Program-made: the position numbers and the translations under genes | Shown here: positions 1 through 5,368 of the stretch, piece after piece | Numbering within the stretch: the stretch's first letter is position 1 | Layout: every line of letters begins with the position of its first letter | Assembly: GCA_024699205.1 (NCBI GenBank) | Contig: JAILQA010000278.1 | Coordinates: forward strand, 1-6,399 | Length of the DNA stretch: 6,399 nt | DNA from: Treponema sp. | GTDB taxonomy: Bacteria > Spirochaetota > Spirochaetia > Treponematales > Treponemataceae | Direction: 5' to 3' | Notes under the pieces: model-generated | Told to the model about the DNA's origin: nothing | What the model saw: the letters and a program-made list of their open reading frames with translations, nothing else | Databases searched by the model: none

Positions 1-312
1 CAGAAGATCTGACTTGATGAACTCTACGGAATAAAAACAGAAGAAAAATGTTGCCACATAATTAAGAGAAAAAACTAAAAAGTTGCTTATCCGAACCATG
101 TAGAAACCGGTCTGACTGCTGTTTCCCCTGAAGATGTAAGCCATAGCATCAAAAATAAGGAGAATGCCCGTAATTATTTGGATTAGAATAAGTGTGCGCC
201 GACTGTTATTCTTAAGTTTATGTCCTGACAGTAAAAAAACGCCGACTTGCAGACAAAAAAAGGCCAGTCCCAAAAGCATTACGATACTAATAATTCTAAT
301 TGTGTCATTCAT
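1..312 (-). CDS. N-terminal part of a multi-pass membrane sensor protein (3' end outside window)
   Basis: An open frame of 104 codons runs from an ATG at 312 to the window edge with no stop. It begins MNDTIRIISIVMLLG and has at least three hydrophobic segments: about residues 5-27, 40-56 and 74-96. A short basic loop (KLKNNSRR) lies between the first two, and a YMVRISNF motif precedes the third. I recall similar N-terminal membrane regions in gut-bacterial diguanylate cyclases, histidine kinases and other sensors, but the output domain lies outside the window, so the function cannot be named. No Shine-Dalgarno sequence precedes the ATG. The promoter at 323-351 lies so close that the message would be nearly leaderless. 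The next in-frame ATG (codon 12) also lacks a ribosome site, so the first ATG is preferred. The gene follows pgeF by 55 nt but has its own promoter. Confidence 0.72.
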   Translation of the reverse strand, partial: MNDTIRIISIVMLLGLAFFCLQVGVFLLSGHKLKNNSRRTLILIQIITGILLIFDAMAYIFRGNSSQTGFYMVRISNFLVFSLNYVATFFFCFYSVEFIKSDLL

Positions 313-348
313 ACAAACTATAATTCTATGTTATATAGATTAGTTTGT
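313..348. repeat. 8-bp inverted repeat bracketing the promoter of the membrane-sensor gene
   Basis: ACAAACTA at 313-320 and TAGTTTGT at 341-348 are perfect inverted copies separated by 20 bp. The arms overlap the -35 side and the transcription-start side of the promoter and enclose the -10. This geometry would suit a dimeric repressor, but a chance match in AT-rich DNA cannot be excluded. No neighbouring gene in the window is an obvious regulator for it. Confidence 0.4.
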
Positions 349-351
349 CAA
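323..351 (-). promoter_or_regulatory. Near-consensus sigma70-type promoter of the membrane-sensor gene
   Basis: Read on the minus strand, a perfect -35 hexamer TTGACA (346-351) is followed by a 17-bp spacer and the -10 hexamer TAGAAT (323-328, five of six consensus bases). Transcription should begin near 314-318, only about 2-6 nt before the ATG at 312, which predicts a leaderless or nearly leaderless message. The T-run at the 3' end of the pgeF region lies immediately upstream of the -35. Confidence 0.65.
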
Positions 352-367
352 AAAAAGAGTTAGATTG

Positions 368-1135
368 TTATATCATCATAATTGCAGTAAGCATTCGTTC
401 TGAGGCAGATTTTGTTCTTCTATAGGAGCAGAAACTATGGGCTTCAATTTGAGAATGATAGGTGCAGATTTCAGATGAAAAAAAGTTTTCTTTTAATACA
501 CCGTTTTTTAAAACTGTTAGTTTTACAGCCTCTTGCAGATTCAAAAGATATTTTTCTGTATTTTTTCTGGTGAAGATTTTTGATATTTCTGCATTATCAA
601 AGCTCTTGCTGAATTCATTAAAAACATCTTGGCCAACTTCATAGCAGTCTTTACAAATGTGCGAACCAATCGCAACCATAATGTTTTCCGGCTTACAATC
701 AAAGGCTTGGTTCATTTTTTTTAAGGTAGATTCGGAGATTTTTTTTACTGTTCCCTTCCAGCCGCTATGTACCATAGCTATAACTTCTTTTACAGAATCG
801 TAAAAATAAACAGGAAGGCAATCGGCCTCTACCGTGCATAAAAGAAGATTTTTTTCATTTGTAATAAGGCCATCGTATGGAGCGTTTTCATCTAAAGGGC
901 GTATAATACCATCTCCGCCATTTTTTCGGGTTACAATTTTTACATTTGCCGTATGCATTTGCTTTGTTTTAACCATGTTTTCTGGCGAAATTCCCAGTTC
1001 TTGTCCAAGTGCAAGATAATTCTCATAGGATAAGGCATCTTCAAAATTCCAGGCTGTATCTTTTGAAGTTGTATAGAGACTTCTTATATTTCCTTTTGCC
1101 TCTAATTCAGGAATTGAAAAATATTTAATAATCAT
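368..1135 (-). CDS. pgeF: PgeF/YfiH-family protein (multicopper-polyphenol-oxidase-like fold; peptidoglycan editing factor or purine nucleoside phosphorylase)
   Basis: A 255-residue cytoplasmic protein, full length for the YfiH/PgeF (DUF152, 'laccase domain') family. The family's metal/active-site residues are in the expected order: H61 in QMHTANV, C106 in EADCLP and H123 in VHSGWKGT. These are followed by IGSHICKDCYEV (157-167) and the C-terminal FCSYRRT (235-241). Family members have been reported to act as purine nucleoside phosphorylase/adenosine deaminase enzymes, and E. coli YfiH is implicated in removing mis-incorporated serine from peptidoglycan precursors; the sequence alone does not decide between these roles. 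Small departures from the usual motifs are HT for HG after the first histidine and HSGW for HAGW. The ATG overlaps the stop of the DUF3021 gene by 4 bp (ATGA). An AAGGA site (1143-1147) lies 7 nt upstream, so it is the last gene of a coupled unit. No GC-rich terminator follows; only a T7 run is seen near 351-357. Confidence 0.9.
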   Translation of the reverse strand: MIIKYFSIPELEAKGNIRSLYTTSKDTAWNFEDALSYENYLALGQELGISPENMVKTKQMHTANVKIVTRKNGGDGIIRPLDENAPYDGLITNEKNLLLCTVEADCLPVYFYDSVKEVIAMVHSGWKGTVKKISESTLKKMNQAFDCKPENIMVAIGSHICKDCYEVGQDVFNEFSKSFDNAEISKIFTRKNTEKYLLNLQEAVKLTVLKNGVLKENFFSSEICTYHSQIEAHSFCSYRRTKSASERMLTAIMMI

Positions 1136-1560
1136 TTCATATTCCTTTCTTCAAGCTTTTTGTTCATCTTTTTTGCTGAAACAGCATCAATTTTGTAGGA
1201 AATAAGCATGACAGTTAGATAAACAAGAATTATAACAACCTCAAAACTTAAAACAGCGATAGGGTTCTTAAAATTAAACCAGTGAAGAAGAAAGCCTGTT
1301 GCGAGAGTAGCGGCATTTATTATTATAAAATAGGCAATCTGTAAAATAACCATAGTGCGTTTGGAATAATCTTTTTCGCTAAGCATTGGAAGATAACAGA
1401 TTCCACAAAGTATCCCAATTAACATAATTCCCCAGATATCTATTATCTTAAAAGTAACTTCCATACTTACAAAAAGTGCTTCATATAAAGTTGCAAAAAA
1501 GAAAATTGCAGTTACTACACGAGTAAAAATCTCAAGAATAGCAGTTATTTTTTCTTTCAT
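1132..1560 (-). CDS. DUF3021-family four-helix membrane protein, probable partner of the LytTR regulator
   Basis: I start this gene at the ATG at 1560, giving 142 residues (MKEKITAILEIF...). A longer frame is open to a TTG at 1590, but AGGAGA at 1568-1573 sits 7 nt before the ATG and lies inside that extension, so the ATG is much better supported. Four hydrophobic segments are visible (about residues 8-30, 40-60, 70-92 and 101-121), followed by a charged, lysine-rich tail (KKMNKKLEERNMK) that is probably cytoplasmic. Length, topology and position directly after a stand-alone LytTR gene fit the DUF3021 family. In the comparable LytTR regulatory systems studied in streptococci (HdrRM, BrsRM), a membrane protein restrains a cognate LytTR activator; applying that here is inference. 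The gene overlaps pgeF by 4 bp. No catalytic motif is visible. Confidence 0.8.
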   Translation of the reverse strand: MKEKITAILEIFTRVVTAIFFFATLYEALFVSMEVTFKIIDIWGIMLIGILCGICYLPMLSEKDYSKRTMVILQIAYFIIINAATLATGFLLHWFNFKNPIAVLSFEVVIILVYLTVMLISYKIDAVSAKKMNKKLEERNMK

Positions 1561-1567
1561 AATATTT

Positions 1568-1573
1568 TCTCCT
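1568..1573 (-). promoter_or_regulatory. Ribosome binding site that fixes the DUF3021 start
   Basis: AGGAGA on the minus strand lies 7 nt upstream of the ATG at 1560. It falls inside the longer TTG-initiated frame (from 1590), which has no comparable site, so it decides in favour of the shorter 142-residue protein. Confidence 0.75.
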
Positions 1574-1596
1574 GATAAAGATTGATTCAAAAAGCC

Positions 1597-2034
1597 TTAA
1601 AGACCAAGCTTCTTTTTTAGTGCCGGAATGTAATTCCTTGAGATAATAACCTTGTATCCATTTTTAAGGATAGCTTCAAAACGTCCGCCAAAAGCAGGGG
1701 AGAGACTTTCTACCTTATTCAAATTCATAATCACGGCTTTATTAACCCGCAGAAAATCCTGAGATAAAAAGTATTCCTCCAGCTGATACAATTTAAGTTT
1801 TGTTTCAAGTACGTCATCCAAAGTGTAAGCAAAAACCTTATCATCTACAGACTCGAAATAAAGAATATCCGATATTTCTGTAAAAACAATTTTTGCATCC
1901 TTTTGAAAGTTTATTTTCTGTCTGTGATTTTTAATGCGTTCAATCAAAAGACGAATATCTTCATCAAGATTTTCACACTTGATTACGATTTCGTCTTCCT
2001 CTTCTGGCAACTTATCCAAAATTGTGATTTTCAT
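1597..2034 (-). CDS. Stand-alone LytTR-family DNA-binding transcriptional regulator
   Basis: A 145-residue protein with a C-terminal LytTR domain (about 45-144) and no receiver domain. Visible family features are the EISDILYFES strand near 53-62, the signature FLRVNKAVIMNLNKVESL at 94-111, the FGGRFEAILKNG hairpin at 115-126 and the end motif ISRNYIPALKKKL at 131-143. The first 44 residues are charged, start with a short strand (MKITIL), continue with a probable helix, and probably mediate dimerisation or contact with the membrane partner. LytTR domains bind paired direct repeats; a candidate site lies at 3205-3236 in front of this operon. The ATG is 3 nt after the hydrolase stop and has no clear Shine-Dalgarno sequence, so translation probably depends on ribosomes finishing the upstream gene. 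The DUF3021 gene follows after 36 nt. Confidence 0.88.
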   Translation of the reverse strand: MKITILDKLPEEEDEIVIKCENLDEDIRLLIERIKNHRQKINFQKDAKIVFTEISDILYFESVDDKVFAYTLDDVLETKLKLYQLEEYFLSQDFLRVNKAVIMNLNKVESLSPAFGGRFEAILKNGYKVIISRNYIPALKKKLGL

Positions 2035-2037
2035 ATT

Positions 2038-3117
2038 TTAGAATTCTATCACAAAAGGCTTTTCAAAGTCACCCCTAAAATAATAAGTTGCTTTTTGTTT
2101 TTCAGGTTCAAAGGTAATGCTCCAGGCAGTTATGTCGTCAACGCTGTAATTTTTTGCACTTACACTTTCCATTGTCTTTCGTACATCCTCGGCATTCATA
2201 TTCCATGTAGCCTCATCTCCAGCCTCCAGAAGCTTTGCCAGTCTTTCACGGGAATTCTCTCTGTGCGGATTAGAACCATCATCTTTTTTAGGACTTTCTG
2301 CAGTGTAATGATTTGTAAGAGCCTTTGACTCTGATACATACATTTTATTATTTACATATTCAACGACAACTGCTTTTCCACTTGCATCTGCAATAGCAAA
2401 ATGATGAGCACTGCCGATTACCGAATACATATCAATTCCTTCCAGAACTTTAATTGCTTCATCAACATTTGCTGCTTTATCCAGAATCATACGGATTGCA
2501 ACTGTTGTAGTCGCATTTGGCTTGTCGGTATCCTGTGCAGTTTTTTCATCATCTCCAGCCATAAGATCTGCAATATAAAGCCCCTTTTCGTTTATACCGT
2601 CAAGTGGGACATAAATTGAAGAGAGGGCAATCATATCATTTGGGAACTTGTATGCCGGTTTCCAGTCACGTTTTAATCCCAAAAACTCCAGACAACTTGT
2701 TGAAATTGATTCATAAGCTCCAGTTGGTTTTGTATGAATAATGATAATAGAACAATCATTCCAGTCAAAATTACGTCCGTAAATCTGTCCGCCATCAGCA
2801 TTTGCAGAAGCAATAGAACTGCAGCCAAAATCAGGCTCAGTAATTTTTACACTGATATTTTTTCCGGCTCCAATTCCACTCCACTTTCCTTTTTTAAGGC
2901 ATTTTGTGAGATAGTCAGCCATTTCATCGTTTGTTTTTCCGCCGCCAGCCTCAATATATTCATCAAGCTTATAATCGCCCTCATACTCAATATAAAAAAC
3001 ACCGTCTGTAATTTTAGTTAGTGTTTTTAGCGCTGCCATCTCTGCATTATAATTACAACCTGCGAATAATAAGATATTTGCTAAAAGAATAATTCCTAAT
3101 AAAGTTGATTTTTTCAT
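2038..3117 (-). CDS. Lipoprotein Ntn-hydrolase of the choloylglycine hydrolase / C45 acyltransferase superfamily (linear amide C-N hydrolase)
   Basis: A 359-residue predicted lipoprotein. Residues 1-20 form a signal peptide (two lysines, a hydrophobic core, then LLFAG) with the lipobox cysteine at C21, so the protein should sit at the cell surface or in the periplasm. The Ntn-hydrolase core begins at FGCSSI: C99 is the likely nucleophile, followed by the family motif GRNFDW (114-119; R115 and D118 expected in the active site), GINEKGL (174-180), HHFAIADASGKAVVVEY (238-254), TNHY (268-271, candidate oxyanion N269) and R290 in NSRERL. The family cleaves linear amide bonds, for example in conjugated bile salts, penicillin V, N-acyl amino acids or acyl-homoserine lactones; the substrate here cannot be read from sequence. 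Classical bile-salt hydrolases have the cysteine at residue 2, whereas here it is internal, so self-cleavage before C99 would be needed. AAGGAG at 3124-3129 lies 6 nt before the ATG. It is the first gene of the LytTR/DUF3021/pgeF unit. Confidence 0.85.
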   Translation of the reverse strand: MKKSTLLGIILLANILLFAGCNYNAEMAALKTLTKITDGVFYIEYEGDYKLDEYIEAGGGKTNDEMADYLTKCLKKGKWSGIGAGKNISVKITEPDFGCSSIASANADGGQIYGRNFDWNDCSIIIIHTKPTGAYESISTSCLEFLGLKRDWKPAYKFPNDMIALSSIYVPLDGINEKGLYIADLMAGDDEKTAQDTDKPNATTTVAIRMILDKAANVDEAIKVLEGIDMYSVIGSAHHFAIADASGKAVVVEYVNNKMYVSESKALTNHYTAESPKKDDGSNPHRENSRERLAKLLEAGDEATWNMNAEDVRKTMESVSAKNYSVDDITAWSITFEPEKQKATYYFRGDFEKPFVIEF

Positions 3118-3166
3118 TTCTTACTCCTTGTGTATGCCCTCTGTGGGGCTTTCTTAATATATCTGG

Positions 3167-3194
3167 AGTATAGCAGAGAAAAAAAAATCAACAA
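3167..3194 (-). promoter_or_regulatory. Extended -10 promoter of the hydrolase-LytTR-DUF3021-pgeF operon
   Basis: On the minus strand, TGCTATACT (3167-3175) gives an extended -10 with TATACT matching five of six consensus bases. The best -35 at 16-bp spacing is the weak TTGTTG (3189-3194). A good -10 with a poor -35 and a direct-repeat site 10 bp further upstream is the expected layout of an activator-dependent promoter. The predicted start is near 3160, giving a leader of about 43 nt. Confidence 0.55.
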
Positions 3195-3204
3195 TATAGA
3201 TTTC

Positions 3205-3236
3205 GGTAAGATGCAATTTGGAAGGGGTAAGATGCA
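3205..3236. promoter_or_regulatory. Probable LytTR operator: two perfect 11-bp direct repeats at 21-bp period
   Basis: GGTAAGATGCA occurs at 3205-3215 and again, identically, at 3226-3236 (plus strand; TGCATCTTACC on the coding strand), with a 10-bp spacer. The 21-bp period places both copies on the same face of the helix, and paired direct repeats with about this period are the known binding geometry for LytTR regulators such as AgrA. The site ends 10 bp upstream of the -35 of an operon that encodes a LytTR protein. The repeat sequence is not an obvious match to the AgrA consensus, so assignment rests on geometry and context. Confidence 0.62.
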
Positions 3237-3245
3237 GTGAGGATA

Positions 3246-5129
3246 TTATTTCAACTTAAATGTATCAAGTTCAGCAATAAGGCCCTTCAAACTGTCTTGT
3301 GTGCTTGTTGTAGAAGCTGTGGTGATTGTAACTGCATCAGAAATCTGCTGTGAGAAGCCTGTAATCTGATTCATATTCTCAGAAATATTTCGTGTTACAT
3401 CAGAAAGATTTTTCATTTCCCTAAGAATCTGTTCGCCACCAACAAGCATTTCTGTAGAACCGTTCTTTACCTCTGTAGTAGAATCACTGATAGCACGCAT
3501 TGCTTCAAGAACCTGCTGGTTACCAGAATTTTGCTCTTCCATTGCATTAGCAATTACAGTTTCCTGTTCACGCACTTTCTGAGAAAGATTGTAAATATTT
3601 TCAAAGGCAGTCTGAACAAGGTTTATATCCGTTGTAATTCCGGCAATTGCTTCTGAAAGTGCGCGGAGATTTTCATCAATAGTTTTACTGTGAGAACTGG
3701 ACTGTTCGGCAAGCTTTCTGATTTCATCGGCAACAACGGCAAAGCCTTTTCCAGCTTCTCCTGCATGTGCAGATTCAATTGCCGCATTCATGGCAAGAAG
3801 ATTTGTCCTGCTTGCAATACCCTGAATAATACTTGAAGCCTGAAGAATATTTTCTGACTGCTGCAATACATCATCTGCTGTTTTTACTGCAATCTGTACC
3901 TGCTGCTGTCCTTTATCTGCTGCTTCCGTAAGTTCATTTACAACCTGATTATTCTTTTCAAGAATCTGAGTTACGCTATTAATATTTGCAACCATTTCTT
4001 CAACTGCTGCTGAAGACTGAGTTACTCCTGCAGATTGTGATTCAATGGAATTATTAAGCGAACGGATATTTCCCATAATCTGTTCAATAGAAGAATTGGA
4101 TTCTTCAACACCAGCTGACTGATTTTCAATTTCCTGTTTAACACTGGAAATAGCTTCTACAATATTTGCAACATTGTCTTTGGTTATATCCATGTTATGA
4201 ACAAGATCGTCAGACTGGTTTGAAGTCCGTTTGGAAGAAACCTCAATTTCTCTTAAGATTTCGCCAGCAGAATTTTTAAATTCGTTTATTCCCTGAATGA
4301 TAAGACCCAGTTCACTACGATTTGAAGGTTTTTTATCATCAACCGTATAATCTTTATGTGACAAAGCATTTGTAATGGCAGAAATCTGTCTAAGACACTG
4401 TTTGATATCATCAGTAAGAAGGAAAGAAACAACGGCAAAATAGGCGACATCATAAATAAAAATAGGCATAAGCCGTCTATATAAATGAATTGCACCCTGT
4501 GTAAGGTTCAGCGGTGTAAGTGTGATGAGGATAAGACAGATACAACCTGTAATCGAAAAAGCAAGAGTAAGAACGTTTCTCTGGATAATATTCAAAGGCA
4601 TTTCTTCCTGTTTATAAGGAATATCTGCAAGCCGTGGTTCTATAGTTCTGATTTGGAGTACATAAAAGAGAAGCCCCATATCAAGAAGACTACCGAGAAA
4701 GAAAGCAAATACAAAAAGATTTGGTTTTGTTGTTCCCTGGAAGGCAACTAAATTCAATCCTAATGCTTTTATTCTTATAAGAATTGTTGCAGAAATAGTA
4801 AACATAAGAAGAAGAGGAATTGCAATGTTCAAAGTATCAATTCTTTTTATTCTGTTGTTAAGTTTCTTTCCACTTTCTGGAGTTCCGTCATATCTTCCGA
4901 CAACCTTACGTATATAAAATGCCATATAGCCGCCGATGATAAGAATCAGTATTATTACCAGATTTACGAAAAAATCAGAAAAAAGTATCTGCATTTCTTC
5001 AAGAGAAAATAGTCCGGTTAAAAGAATGATGGGCGTCATCATTATAAATGGACAAGAATAAATTAAGAAAATAAAAAGAGACGCATACCAAGGGAGTTTA
5101 ATGCGGTTAGCTGACGTTTTAGTATCCAT
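3246..5129 (-). CDS. Methyl-accepting chemotaxis protein with a six-helix membrane sensor region
   Basis: A 627-residue chemoreceptor. The N-terminal part has about six hydrophobic segments (near 16-38, 52-74, 100-120, 137-160, 185-207 and 221-240) joined by short loops. There is no Cache or four-helix-bundle periplasmic domain, so sensing is probably within or next to the membrane. A HAMP-like stretch follows (243-286, ending [13 protein letters not shown]). The cytoplasmic coiled-coil signalling domain covers about 300-620, and its hairpin tip at 437-475 carries the conserved [22 protein letters not shown] and [11 protein letters not shown] motifs that contact CheA and CheW. Glutamine/glutamate-rich segments such as [13 protein letters not shown] and EEQNSGNQQ resemble adaptation sites. 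The protein ends DTFKLK with no aromatic CheR-tethering pentapeptide. AGGAG (5136-5140) lies 6 nt before the ATG. It is probably transcribed alone from the promoter at 5280-5308; no terminator is visible in the 128 nt before the next gene. The ligand is unknown. Confidence 0.93.
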   Translation of the reverse strand: MDTKTSANRIKLPWYASLFIFLIYSCPFIMMTPIILLTGLFSLEEMQILFSDFFVNLVIILILIIGGYMAFYIRKVVGRYDGTPESGKKLNNRIKRIDTLNIAIPLLLMFTISATILIRIKALGLNLVAFQGTTKPNLFVFAFFLGSLLDMGLLFYVLQIRTIEPRLADIPYKQEEMPLNIIQRNVLTLAFSITGCICLILITLTPLNLTQGAIHLYRRLMPIFIYDVAYFAVVSFLLTDDIKQCLRQISAITNALSHKDYTVDDKKPSNRSELGLIIQGINEFKNSAGEILREIEVSSKRTSNQSDDLVHNMDITKDNVANIVEAISSVKQEIENQSAGVEESNSSIEQIMGNIRSLNNSIESQSAGVTQSSAAVEEMVANINSVTQILEKNNQVVNELTEAADKGQQQVQIAVKTADDVLQQSENILQASSIIQGIASRTNLLAMNAAIESAHAGEAGKGFAVVADEIRKLAEQSSSHSKTIDENLRALSEAIAGITTDINLVQTAFENIYNLSQKVREQETVIANAMEEQNSGNQQVLEAMRAISDSTTEVKNGSTEMLVGGEQILREMKNLSDVTRNISENMNQITGFSQQISDAVTITTASTTSTQDSLKGLIAELDTFKLK

Positions 5130-5279
5130 AAGGAACTCCTATAAAAAATGCCCGTTATTCACAAACAAGCTCTCACCTAAGAAATATTTTTAAACTCTCA
5201 ACTAATAAACAATTTAATTATGAAAAATAACTTATTTAGATGATTTTTATATAGACCTTACTTTTATCTTATACCTTAT

Positions 5280-5308
5280 ATAATAAAGGATGATTTTGAT
5301 TCTGTTAA
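5280..5308 (-). promoter_or_regulatory. Sigma70-type promoter upstream of the chemoreceptor gene
   Basis: On the minus strand, TTAACA (5303-5308, five of six) and TATTAT (5280-5285, five of six) are separated by exactly 17 bp. Initiation near 5273 would give a leader of about 140 nt. The leader is AT-rich. It contains a small AAATAA-G-TTATTT inverted repeat and two TGAGAG copies, but no riboswitch motif that I recognise. No sigma28-like motif (TAAA with GCCGATAA) was found, although motility genes often use one. The 239-bp gap between the MATE and chemoreceptor genes contains nothing else supportable. Confidence 0.5.
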
Positions 5309-5332
5309 GTTTTTTTTTAATAGTTTTCTTTG

Positions 5333-5368
5333 TTTTTACGATAAAAATATATTATATTTTTGTAAAAA
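5333..5368 (-). terminator. AT-rich hairpin directly after the MATE stop codon, possible terminator
   Basis: The outer arms TTTTTAC and GTAAAAA (7 bp) enclose a 19-nt near-palindrome (5343-5361, AAAAATATA and TATATTTTT around one base). Together they form a stem of up to about 15 bp with a 3-nt bulge on one side. The hairpin begins at the base right after the TGA. It has no GC-rich stem and no clean T-tract beyond it, so intrinsic termination is uncertain; it could instead protect the 3' end of the message. The structure is almost symmetric and could also act on the other strand. Confidence 0.35.

Noticed and set aside
1903..2328. 141-codon plus-strand open frame
   Set aside because: It spans the junction of the hydrolase and LytTR genes on the opposite strand, both of which have clear family motifs; the product is rich in Phe/Cys/Ile with no recognisable domain and is a reverse-strand shadow.
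3136..3149. GCCC-TCTGTG-GGGC hairpin in the hydrolase leader
   Set aside because: Only a 4-bp stem, with no T-run in the right place and not overlapping the ribosome site; too weak to call a terminator or attenuator.
4485..4751. 88-codon plus-strand frame with several cysteines resembling a zinc motif
   Set aside because: It lies antisense to the membrane region of the chemoreceptor; its cysteines arise from reverse-complemented hydrophobic codons and there is no ribosome site or family pattern.
5130..5140. AGGAGTTCCT palindrome at the chemoreceptor ribosome site
   Set aside because: The two arms leave a loop of only 2 nt, so a hairpin masking the ribosome site is not physically convincing.
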